From Propionicimonas sp. (GTDB taxonomy: Bacteria; Actinomycetota; Actinomycetes; Propionibacteriales; Propionibacteriaceae), in the NCBI GenBank assembly GCA_030158185.1, contig JAOATP010000160.1:1-45783 (forward strand): 45,783 bases of DNA, read 5' to 3'. Below, one piece after another: positions 16,854-24,151 of the stretch (its first letter is position 1; every line of letters begins with the position of its first letter). The notes beneath the pieces are model-generated. The model had not been told where the DNA came from, did no database searches, and saw only the letters and a list, made by a program, of their open reading frames with translations. The position numbers and the translations under genes are program-made.

Positions 16854-16935
16854 TGAGTTCCTCCTGTTGACTGGCCCCGCTCCGGGGTCACTTGGTGTTG
16901 TTTGAGTCTCCGTTGACTGACGTTTGGTTGAAGGT

Positions 16936-16955
16936 GCCCGGCGCGAGGACCGGGC
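16936..16955 (-). terminator. Weak hairpin between mannosidase and binding-protein genes
   Basis: GCCCGG at 16936-16941 and CCGGGC at 16950-16955, six pairs, in the 110-nt gap after the mannosidase stop. It could set the expression ratio or protect the abundant binding-protein message. No T run. Confidence 0.3.
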
Positions 16956-16963
16956 CTGCGCGC

Positions 16964-19546
16964 TCATCTCTCCCGGGCGGCTCCGAGGGCGAGCGGGACG
17001 GTCAGGGAACGCAGCACCGTCGGGCAGGTGAGCTGCGACAACTCGATGCCCTCGAGGTCGCCTGCGACGTCGAAGGTGTGGGATTCGCCGGGGAAGAGGT
17101 CGACCATCATGGTGTCGGTCGTCGCATCCTCCGCGACGCGGTCGGCGAAGAGGCACAGTGTCCGCAGGAAGCTGCCCGCCACCACCGTCACGGCTGCGCC
17201 GGTTGCCGTCGCCGAGGCTGTCGCTTCGAGGACGGGTGCAGGGATCGCAGCAGCGGCGTCCTCGACGAGGAGCTGCACGAGCCGCTCGGCGCCGCGGACG
17301 GTGACGACGAGGGCCAGATCGTCGGTCGGGCCCTCCGGGACGGGCACGACCACTGCCACGTCGGTCCGCGCGCGGACCGGCACGACGGCGTCCACCGGCA
17401 TCGACCAGAGCACCTCGCCGGAGAGGCGCCGCAACTCGACCTGGCCGGTGGCCTTCCAGTCGGCGACGCTGTCGTTGACCAGCGCAAGGCGCCATCCCGT
17501 CGACTCAGCCTTGAGGACGGCGACACGGTCCGCGTAGGCGGAACGCACCGCGTACCACAGCGGCTTGCGACGGGCGACCGGTGCCCCGGCGGCGTTGGTG
17601 CCCAGGTCGAGCGCAGCCCAGGACGTCACGGGCCAACAGTCGTTGAGCTGCCACACGATGGAGCCGAGGCAGCGTCCGCGCAGTGAGCGCCAGCGGTCGA
17701 TGCCGTAACGCACGGCCCGTGCCTGCTGCAGCTGCATCGCGAACAGCCACTCGTCGAAGTCGTCGATGCCCTCACCGGGTGCGGGCAGGTGGCCGACGAT
17801 GCCGTTGTTGAGCTTGGTGTTGCCGCCGGCCGCCTTCTGGTGCGCGAGCATCGTCGCGGAGGTGGCGCTGCGGTCCTCCGGCGCGAGGGTGCGCGCCCAG
17901 GTGGCGTACGTGGCCGGGCCCTGGTAGCCGAACTCGCTGACGAACCGCGGGGAGTAGGCGTCGTAGCCGGTGTAGTCGCGTTCGTTCCAGACGTCCCAGA
18001 TGTGCACGCAGCCGTAGTTCGGGTCGTTGGGGTGCAGGCCCTTGGCGACCTCCTCCGGACCCGACGACGGGCTGCCGGGCCAGTACGGACGGGACGGGTC
18101 GAGCTCTGCAACGATCTTCGGGAACAGGTCGTAGTAGTAGCCGGCACCCCACGTGCGACCTTCGAGCTTGTCGGCCCAGTTCCAGTCGTGGAAGCCCCAG
18201 ATGCACTCGTTGTTGCCGTTCCAGACCACCAGCGAGGGATGCGCGGACAACCGGATCACGTTGTCGCGGGCCTCCGCCTCCACCTCGAAGCGGAAGGGCT
18301 CCTCCTCGGGGTAGGCGGCACAGGCGAGGCAGAAGTCCTGCCAGACCATGACGCCCAGCTCGTCGCAGGCCTTGTAGAAGTCCGCCTGCTCGTAGATGCC
18401 ACCACCCCAGATGCGCAGGAGGTCGACATTGGCGTCCTTGGCCTGCTGCACCCGCTCGCGGTAGCGCTCTGCGGTGATCCGGCTCGGGAAGCAGTCGTCG
18501 GGGATCCAGTCCATGCCGCGGACGAACACCAGTTCGCCGTTGATCCGCAGGCCGAAGGTCTCTCCGGCGCCGTCGGCGTCCGGGGTGGTGTCGAGCTCGA
18601 TGCTGCGGAAGCCGGTCTCGCGTTGCACCTCGTCGAGCACCGCGACATCGTTGTGCAGCATCACGTCGACGGTGTACATCGGCTGGTCGCCGAGGCTGTG
18701 CGGCCACCACGGCTCGATGTCGCTGATCGGTATGACGATTTCCGTCCAGTCCTCCGCCGGCGTCGCCGCCTCTGCGTTGGCCTGGGTTGCGTCGGCCCCG
18801 TGCACCCGCACGGTGAGCGCTGCGAAGCGGGTGCTTCCCGCCACATGGACGTGGACGCGCAGCTCGCCGTCCCAACCGCCGGAGCCGTTCGGGGTGGCGG
18901 TCGCGAACACAGCGACGTCGGTGATGCGGGCGGTGTCCCAGCTGCGAAGGCCGATGGTCTTCCAGATGCCGGCGGTGATGAGCCGTGGTCCCCAGTCCCA
19001 GCCGAAGTTGCAGGCCATCTTGCGGACCAGGTTGTACGGGTCGCGCTCGACGTGGATCCGCTCGCCGACGAGGGCCGCCATGAACGCGGTGTACTCCAGC
19101 ACGGGTGCGAAGGTGACCTCGATGACGTTCGTCCCGGCCCGGAGCAGGCTGCCGACGGTGAAGATGTTGCGGCGGTGCATGTTCACGGAACTGCCGACCG
19201 GTGTGCCGTTGCAGAAGACTTCAGCGATGGTGTCGAGGCCGTCGCACAGGAGCTCGCAGTTGTCGGACTTCAGTTCCTCGGCGTAGGCGGCCAGGTCGAA
19301 TTCAGCACGGTAGGTCCAGGCCTGCTGGCCCACCCAGTGCTGGTCGGCCTCTGCGGCGCCGAGGTAGGGATCATCGATCAGGCCCTCTGCCAGCAGGTCG
19401 GTGTGCACCACACCGGGCACGGTGGCGGGGATGCCCGAGGCGAGTTGGTCACGCAGGGCTTCGGGCACCGAGCTCCAGCCCTGGGCGGACGCATCCGCGC
19501 GGACGGTCCACGTGGCCTCAGCCAGATCCAACCAACCTTGCCCCAC
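16964..19546 (-). CDS. GH2 beta-mannosidase
   Basis: 860 residues, typical length. Domain order is the GH2 sugar-binding sandwich, immunoglobulin-like domain, TIM barrel and C-terminal beta domains. CNFGWDWGPRL (about 179-189) is characteristic of beta-mannosidases. Acid/base Glu447 is in WNGNNE and nucleophile Glu538 in FVSEFG. No signal peptide: cytoplasmic exo-enzyme releasing mannose from beta-linked manno-oligosaccharides. GTG at 19546 has AAGGAGG four bases upstream, which fixes the start. First gene of the sugar operon; a LacI-type operator-like site lies about 110 nt upstream. Confidence 0.93.
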   Translation of the reverse strand: MGQGWLDLAEATWTVRADASAQGWSSVPEALRDQLASGIPATVPGVVHTDLLAEGLIDDPYLGAAEADQHWVGQQAWTYRAEFDLAAYAEELKSDNCELLCDGLDTIAEVFCNGTPVGSSVNMHRRNIFTVGSLLRAGTNVIEVTFAPVLEYTAFMAALVGERIHVERDPYNLVRKMACNFGWDWGPRLITAGIWKTIGLRSWDTARITDVAVFATATPNGSGGWDGELRVHVHVAGSTRFAALTVRVHGADATQANAEAATPAEDWTEIVIPISDIEPWWPHSLGDQPMYTVDVMLHNDVAVLDEVQRETGFRSIELDTTPDADGAGETFGLRINGELVFVRGMDWIPDDCFPSRITAERYRERVQQAKDANVDLLRIWGGGIYEQADFYKACDELGVMVWQDFCLACAAYPEEEPFRFEVEAEARDNVIRLSAHPSLVVWNGNNECIWGFHDWNWADKLEGRTWGAGYYYDLFPKIVAELDPSRPYWPGSPSSGPEEVAKGLHPNDPNYGCVHIWDVWNERDYTGYDAYSPRFVSEFGYQGPATYATWARTLAPEDRSATSATMLAHQKAAGGNTKLNNGIVGHLPAPGEGIDDFDEWLFAMQLQQARAVRYGIDRWRSLRGRCLGSIVWQLNDCWPVTSWAALDLGTNAAGAPVARRKPLWYAVRSAYADRVAVLKAESTGWRLALVNDSVADWKATGQVELRRLSGEVLWSMPVDAVVPVRARTDVAVVVPVPEGPTDDLALVVTVRGAERLVQLLVEDAAAAIPAPVLEATASATATGAAVTVVAGSFLRTLCLFADRVAEDATTDTMMVDLFPGESHTFDVAGDLEGIELSQLTCPTVLRSLTVPLALGAARER

Positions 19547-19656
19547 GAGTCCTCCTTGACCCCCGACGACCCCGGGCGAACCGGGTGTCGGCTGCTGTCT
19601 TGAGGACCCGCCACTGACGCAGCGATGCAGCCAACTGCAGGCAAGCTAGCACAGAC

Positions 19657-19670
19657 CGCAAACGCTCTCA
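19657..19670 (-). promoter_or_regulatory. LacI-family operator-like site upstream of the mannosidase operon
   Basis: On the minus strand the site reads TGAGAGCGTTTGCG. It matches the LacI/GalR-type pattern TGNNARCGYTNNCA at every fixed position except the last. It lies in a locally AT-rich patch about 110 nt upstream of the GTG start, a normal place for catabolite or substrate-specific control. No LacI-type regulator is in the window. Confidence 0.4.
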
Positions 19671-19920
19671 TTGACTCTCATGCAAAATTATCAGCCTCCT
19701 GCGCTGATCGTTATCGGCCCGATACATATGCACGCTCAACCCGGACGCGCGAGCGTCGCGCCTGCTCAGGGCAGCGTCCGGGGCGCAGGACACAGGATGC
19801 CGCGCACGCACGTCGCGCCGGACGAGACAGCATGTCGCCGACGACGATGCTCGACCCCGGCGATTGGCGACGATTCAACTGGTCGACCGCCCGCGCCGGG
19901 AGGTTGCCTGCTTTTCATCC

Positions 19921-19937
19921 CGTCCCTTCGGGGGACG
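19921..19937 (-). terminator. Possible tatA terminator hairpin
   Basis: CGTCCC and GGGACG pair around TTCGG, about 48 nt beyond the tatA stop. A second short GC stem (CCCC/GGGG around GTCAC) lies about 20 nt closer to the gene. Confidence 0.35.
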
Positions 19938-19984
19938 CTTCCGATCCCGGTCCCCCCGTCACGGGGCGCCCGGATTTCCTCGAA

Positions 19985-20173
19985 TCAGGCCTTCGGGGCC
20001 TCGTCGTCGTCGGACGGCTTCGTCGCGTCGTCGGAGGAGTCGGTCTTGATCTCGTCCTTGAATCCGCGGATCGCCTGCCCGGCACCCTTGCCGAAGTTGG
20101 CCAGTCGCGCACCGCCGAACAGCAGCAACGCCACGACGGCGATGATCACCCATTCCCAACCGCCAAGACTCAT
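19985..20173 (-). CDS. tatA: Twin-arginine translocase subunit TatA
   Basis: 62 residues. One membrane helix (WEWVIIAVVALLLFGG), the Phe-Gly hinge, an amphipathic helix (ANFGKGAGQAIRGFKDEI) and an acidic tail rich in Asp/Ser: the TatA layout. TatA forms the variable-size pore that moves folded proteins bearing RR signals. ATG 20173 has AAGGAGA seven bases upstream; a longer upstream frame would add non-homologous residues. No tatC is adjacent, as is common in actinobacteria. The neighbouring importer lipoprotein carries an RR signal, so it is a likely client, though Tat serves the whole cell. Confidence 0.88.
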   Translation of the reverse strand: MSLGGWEWVIIAVVALLLFGGARLANFGKGAGQAIRGFKDEIKTDSSDDATKPSDDDEAPKA

Positions 20174-20331
20174 GACGCTCTCCTTCTTCCTCGGGCTGGT
20201 GCAATTCTCGTGCCGCCAGCAAGGCGTCTTCGTGAGATCGCTCCCAAAGAGTGCCATATCGTGGGCGTCGAGGCGACCAACCGGCACCATCGCAGCTGGT
20301 GGCACTGCGGCCACAACGAGGAGGATCGCAA

Positions 20332-21216
20332 ATGGAACAGCAAGCACGCACCTTGCAGCCGGGACAGCGTTCGCAACTGTTCACCTACGACCTGGCCACC
20401 GGTGTCAGCACCCTGGTGACCGAGTCGACGTCGGTGCTGTTCGAGGCGCCGAACTGGACGGTGGACGGCGAGTGGCTGATTGTGAACGGTGACGGCCTGC
20501 TGCAGCGCGTCCCCGCGACCGGCGGTGAGCTCGAACCCATCGAGGTGCCGGGACTCCCGCTCCTGAACAACGACCACGTGCTCAGCCCGGACGGCGGCTC
20601 CGTCTACGTCTCCGGGTTCGACGGGCACCTCCACCAGGTGGACCTTGCCGCGCGCACCTCCCGCCAGGTGTCGAACGACCGCGGGCCGGCCTTCATCCAC
20701 TTCCTTCACGGGGTGTCGCCGGACGGCAAACTGCTCGCCTACATCGGCATGGACCTGCTGGCCGACGGCGGCGTCCGCACGAACATCTACACCGTTCCGA
20801 CGGCCGGCGGACCTGACGTGCAGCTCACTGACAGCGCGGCCCCGCACGACGGCTCCGAGTTCAGCCCGGACGGCGCGTGGCTCTACTTCAACTCCGAGCG
20901 CGGCTCGGACGTGCCGGGCCATGCCCAGCTGTTCCGGATGCGGCCGGACGGCTCCGGCATCGAGCAGCTCACCCACGACGAACGGGTGAACTGGTTCCCG
21001 CACATCTCCCCCGACGGCAGCCAGGTGGTCTACATCAGCTTCCCGCCGATGACGCTGGGCCACCCCGCCGACCTGGACGTGATCATCCGCCTGCTGGGGG
21101 CCGATGGCCTCGGTACCGACCTCGTCCACCTCTTCGGTGGCCAGGGCACGATCAACGTCCCCAGCTGGTCGCCCGATAGCACCCGCTTCGCCTACGTCGC
21201 CTACCCGCTCCCCTGA
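20332..21216 (+). CDS. TolB-like beta-propeller (PD40 repeat) protein, no signal peptide
   Basis: 294 residues with repeated S-P-D-G blades: LSPDGGSVYVSG, VSPDGKLLAYIG, FSPDGAWLYFNS, ISPDGSQVVYIS and a last WSPDSTRFAYV. These are the PD40/TolB-type repeats. Unlike TolB it has no signal peptide or extra N-terminal domain, so it should be cytoplasmic. Stand-alone propellers of this type are sometimes annotated as biopolymer transporter TolR/TolB proteins or WD40-like proteins; function is unknown. ATG 20332 has GGAGG eight bases upstream. Divergent from tatA; it ends just before the large palindrome at 21231-21296. Confidence 0.85.
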   Translation: MEQQARTLQPGQRSQLFTYDLATGVSTLVTESTSVLFEAPNWTVDGEWLIVNGDGLLQRVPATGGELEPIEVPGLPLLNNDHVLSPDGGSVYVSGFDGHLHQVDLAARTSRQVSNDRGPAFIHFLHGVSPDGKLLAYIGMDLLADGGVRTNIYTVPTAGGPDVQLTDSAAPHDGSEFSPDGAWLYFNSERGSDVPGHAQLFRMRPDGSGIEQLTHDERVNWFPHISPDGSQVVYISFPPMTLGHPADLDVIIRLLGADGLGTDLVHLFGGQGTINVPSWSPDSTRFAYVAYPLP

Positions 21217-21230
21217 CCCGCGGCGCAAAA

Positions 21231-21296
21231 CGGGGACGGTTCTCTTTTCCCGCCAGGTTGAATCGTCAACGTGGCGGGAAAAGAGAACCGTCCCCG
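21231..21296. repeat. REP-like palindrome, copy B (25-bp perfect stem)
   Basis: Bases 21231-21255 and 21272-21296 are perfect inverted repeats of 25 bp. After one mismatch five more pairs close on an ATCG loop, so almost the whole 66 nt folds on itself. Its outer part is GGGGACGGTTC / GAACCGTCCCC, identical to the ends of the element at 11049-11092. It sits between two convergent genes, 15 nt past the propeller gene and 9 nt before the stop of the kinase-phosphorylase gene, and can terminate both. Confidence 0.9.
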
Positions 21297-21304
21297 GTTT
21301 CCGC

Positions 21305-23905
21305 CTAGACGGTCGTGGTTGAGCCGTCCTCGGCGGTGGCTGTGATCGTGAAGGCTTCCGCTGCGAGGTCGGCGTCGAGGGTGGCGGTGAGCCCACCCCG
21401 GCTCCAGGTGATCTGCAGCGTCTGGGGGCTGGTCTCGGCAACCTCGCAGGTCGCGTCGAAGCCGAACGCGCCGAAGGTGTTGCGGAACCGCAGCAGCTCC
21501 AGCTGGCGGGTGACCACCGGCTGCGCCAACCCGGCGGTGATGGCCTCGTCGGACAGGTTCGTGCGGTTGATCTCCTTGTGCCCGCCCTCCCCGGCGCGTT
21601 CGACGGCGGCATGGTCGTTGCGGCCTGCGAACAGGTCGAGGTACCAGACCTGCGGCTTGCCCGGGATGAACAGCTGGATCGCGCGGGCCAGCAGCAGCCG
21701 CGCCTCGCTCTCCCCCAGAGCGCTGAAGTAGGTCGCGTTCACCTGGTAGTAGATGTTCTTGGCCCCGTGCAGGTCCTTCACATAGCCGCCGCGGCCCTTG
21801 ATGGTCGCGATGAGCGCCTGGATGCGCTCCTCGGGCAGGAGCCCCTTCAGGTCGAGGACGGGGATGCCGTCGTGGCAGCCGAGCATGTTCACCGTCCGGA
21901 TCTGCCGTCCGAGCAGTTCGCCGACCCACCGCTTCAGGACGGACGCGTCCGCGTTCTCGAAGGCGTCGATCACCAGCCCCGGCAGGAAGAAGTCGTAGGT
22001 GAGGAAGCCCTTGGCTGCGATGGTCTCGTGGATGCCCTCGGCGTAGGTGGAGTGGATCTCGGGGAGCAGCTTGAGGCCGCGACGGTCGGCCAGTGCCTTC
22101 ACCTGCGCCAGCAGGTCCCATGTCCCCGGGTCGTTGAGGAAGTTCTTCAGCCCCGGTTCCTTGGGTGCGTACGCGAACGCGTCCAGCCGGACGATTTGCG
22201 CCCCGTAGGCGGCCAGCTTGTCGAGGGTGTCGGCGTAGAAGTCCCAGACCAGCGGGCTCTTGATGTTGAGGTCCATCTGGCCGAGGTAGCGGCGGCGCGA
22301 CTCGACCAGGTCGACCACGCGGCCGCGCACGGCCTCGTAGCCGGTGAAGTCGGCGTCGACCGGCCGTCCACCCGAACCGAGGACGGTGGCGAGCCGGCCG
22401 GCGAGCACCTCGGCCGTGCCGTACTGCAGGCCGGTGGCCGCCATCAGGTCCTGGGTGTCAGGGACGGTGTAGCGCACCTCCTGGTAGAAGGTGTTCCAGT
22501 ACGGCTTCTCGCTCCCGTCCGGCAGGCGCACCATCAGGATCGGCAAGCCCGGCTTGCGGAAGAACATGTCCTTGATCAGCTCGGGACGCGGCTCGACGTA
22601 GCCATCGGGGGTGAGTTCGCCGTTGCCGGACCAGAACGCGTTCCAGTCGATGAAGAAGTCGGCGTACGCGGAGCGTTCACCCCTGGCGATGATGTCCTGG
22701 AACTGCGGTGAAAGCACGGACGCGTGGTTGAGGATGAAGTCGAACGTGAAGTCGATACCCTCCTCAGCGAGCGCGGTGATGTCGTCACGCGTTGCGAACT
22801 TCTCGCTCAGGTCGTAGTCGATGACCGAGAACCCACGGTCGAGGTCGGTGTTGAAGACGCTCGGCAGCAGGTAGGCGGAGCTGAACACGTCCTTCAATTC
22901 CGGACGGCGCACGAAGGCGACCAGGTCGGCGAGGGTGCCGCCGATGCTGTCGGGGTAGACGTTGAGCATGGTGCCGGCCGCGGGCAGGTCGGCGCCCATG
23001 GCCTTCAGGTACCCGTCGTAGTCGAGCAGTTCCCCGGAGCGGGCAACGATGATCGCAGCGCCGGCGGCGCGTGACCGCAGCCGTGCCTGTTCGAGTTCGA
23101 GCACCATCGTCGTGAACGGGCTGTCGACGGCGCCGTCCCTGCTGCGGGCCCTGCGGTGCGCCAGCGTCTCCTCGGGGGTGCTGTTCAGCAGGATCGGGAT
23201 GTCGACGCCGACGAGGTGCTCGTTGTTGCCGTGCGTCCACTCGACGACGATCACCTGGATGGCCGAGACGTCCACCTCGTCGTACCAGAGGGCGTCGGCC
23301 GTGCGTCCCATCCGTTTGAGCAGCAGGGTGTCCGCGCCGTCACGGAAGGCGGCGAGGATGCGGTTGATCTCGTCGAAGTCCACCTCGTCGGGGGTGCCGA
23401 GATAACCGGCCAGCGCCTTCCGTCCGGCCTTCTGGTAGATGGCCAGCCAGGGATGTGCAGCCACCTGTCGCGGGTCGGCGTCACCGTCGGTTGCCTGCAG
23501 CGCCGCCAGCGCAGAGCGGACGGAGGCGTCATACGCGCGCCTTGCGACCAGGCCCTGGACGCCACCCACGCGGAAGGTGCGCAACCGTTCGGCGTCGTTG
23601 GCGGACGGGACGCGACGCGGGTAGTTGTCGCCGGAAAGGACGTACGCGCTGACGCCGAGGGCGTTCAGCCCATGTGCCAGCAGGGACCCGGTCTCGGACT
23701 TCCCGACGCCGGAACCACCATGGACGGAGACGACCGCCCTGTGGTGCGGGCTGGCTGCGAGAACCGGTTCCAGGAGGCGCCACAGCTCCGGGAAGATGCT
23801 GCGCGCCGCGGCGACGTGGCCGGGCGTGATCTGCACCTTGTCGCCAGGCATGTCCCCTGTGGGAACAGCGTTGAGATCCGTTGCCTCCGGGAAGCTCACG
23901 TCCAT
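21305..23905 (-). CDS. Fusion of P-loop kinase domain and GH13_18 sucrose-phosphorylase-like domain
   Basis: 866 residues. Residues about 25-300 are a P-loop kinase domain of uridine-kinase/adenylylsulfate-kinase-like type: Walker A GGSGVGKS (63-70), LSGDNYPRR (90-98), LKRMGR, LWYDEVD and VEWTHGN (221-227). Residues about 310-866 are a GH13 subfamily 18 domain: nucleophile Asp575 in RLDAFAYAPKEPG, acid/base Glu616 in LPEIHSTY, stabilising Asp679 in GCHDG. All catalytic residues of both halves are present. An insertion of roughly 50 residues (about 490-540) precedes the nucleophile. GH13_18 enzymes phosphorolyse alpha-glucosides such as sucrose, glucosylglycerol or glucosylglycerate to glucose 1-phosphate. 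The kinase could phosphorylate the released acceptor or the substrate itself (inference). ATG 23905 has GGAGGG six bases upstream. Cytoplasmic. Confidence 0.85.
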   Translation of the reverse strand: MDVSFPEATDLNAVPTGDMPGDKVQITPGHVAAARSIFPELWRLLEPVLAASPHHRAVVSVHGGSGVGKSETGSLLAHGLNALGVSAYVLSGDNYPRRVPSANDAERLRTFRVGGVQGLVARRAYDASVRSALAALQATDGDADPRQVAAHPWLAIYQKAGRKALAGYLGTPDEVDFDEINRILAAFRDGADTLLLKRMGRTADALWYDEVDVSAIQVIVVEWTHGNNEHLVGVDIPILLNSTPEETLAHRRARSRDGAVDSPFTTMVLELEQARLRSRAAGAAIIVARSGELLDYDGYLKAMGADLPAAGTMLNVYPDSIGGTLADLVAFVRRPELKDVFSSAYLLPSVFNTDLDRGFSVIDYDLSEKFATRDDITALAEEGIDFTFDFILNHASVLSPQFQDIIARGERSAYADFFIDWNAFWSGNGELTPDGYVEPRPELIKDMFFRKPGLPILMVRLPDGSEKPYWNTFYQEVRYTVPDTQDLMAATGLQYGTAEVLAGRLATVLGSGGRPVDADFTGYEAVRGRVVDLVESRRRYLGQMDLNIKSPLVWDFYADTLDKLAAYGAQIVRLDAFAYAPKEPGLKNFLNDPGTWDLLAQVKALADRRGLKLLPEIHSTYAEGIHETIAAKGFLTYDFFLPGLVIDAFENADASVLKRWVGELLGRQIRTVNMLGCHDGIPVLDLKGLLPEERIQALIATIKGRGGYVKDLHGAKNIYYQVNATYFSALGESEARLLLARAIQLFIPGKPQVWYLDLFAGRNDHAAVERAGEGGHKEINRTNLSDEAITAGLAQPVVTRQLELLRFRNTFGAFGFDATCEVAETSPQTLQITWSRGGLTATLDADLAAEAFTITATAEDGSTTTV

Positions 23906-23946
23906 GGGTCGCCCTCCGTGCTCACAAGCTCGTCCACGATTTCAGC

Positions 23947-23982
23947 AGCCTAGTGAACGTTCAGCGCCGTTGGCAGCCCCTT
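23947..23982 (-). promoter_or_regulatory. Candidate promoter of the kinase-phosphorylase gene with palindrome TGAACGTTCA
   Basis: On the minus strand a TAGGCT (-10 like, 23947-23952) follows a weak CTGCCA (-35 like) at about 18 nt. The perfect 10-bp palindrome TGAACGTTCA (23954-23963) fills the spacer, where a repressor could bind. Start of transcription would fall about 35 nt before the ATG. Confidence 0.3.
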
Positions 23983-24088
23983 CGCTAAATCGATTGACCC
24001 CGATTGCTCGACAGCCCACCTCGCCCTCGCACGTTTCGGGAGCGGGAGGGACGGGGTGTGGACTTGAGCCCGACCAGCCCCAGAACCT

Positions 24089-24138
24089 CACAAGCTGTGA
24101 GTCAGCCGCCGATGTCGGCGGTCAACTCACAGCTTGTG
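24089..24138. terminator. Large hairpin beyond pepA
   Basis: CACAAGCTGTGAGT (24089-24102) pairs perfectly with ACTCACAGCTTGTG (24125-24138). After a small internal loop CCGCCGA and TCGGCGG pair around TG. It lies 13 nt past the pepA stop on the minus strand and likely terminates that gene; its size suggests a dispersed repeat rather than a plain terminator. Confidence 0.7.
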
Positions 24139-24151
24139 GTCTCGGCCGACG

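Larger units (their letters stand above)
19547..19984. other. 438-nt intergenic region with sugar-operon control and tatA 3' hairpins
   Basis: Holds a short stem (about 19567-19591) just upstream of the mannosidase ribosome site, the LacI-like site at 19657-19670, a direct repeat CTCTCA about ten bases apart nearby, and GC-rich hairpins at 19921-19960 beyond the tatA stop. No gene was recognised in it. Confidence 0.5.

Noticed and set aside
17789-19603. 604-codon plus-strand frame over the mannosidase gene
   Set aside because: Shadow frame without recognisable motifs.
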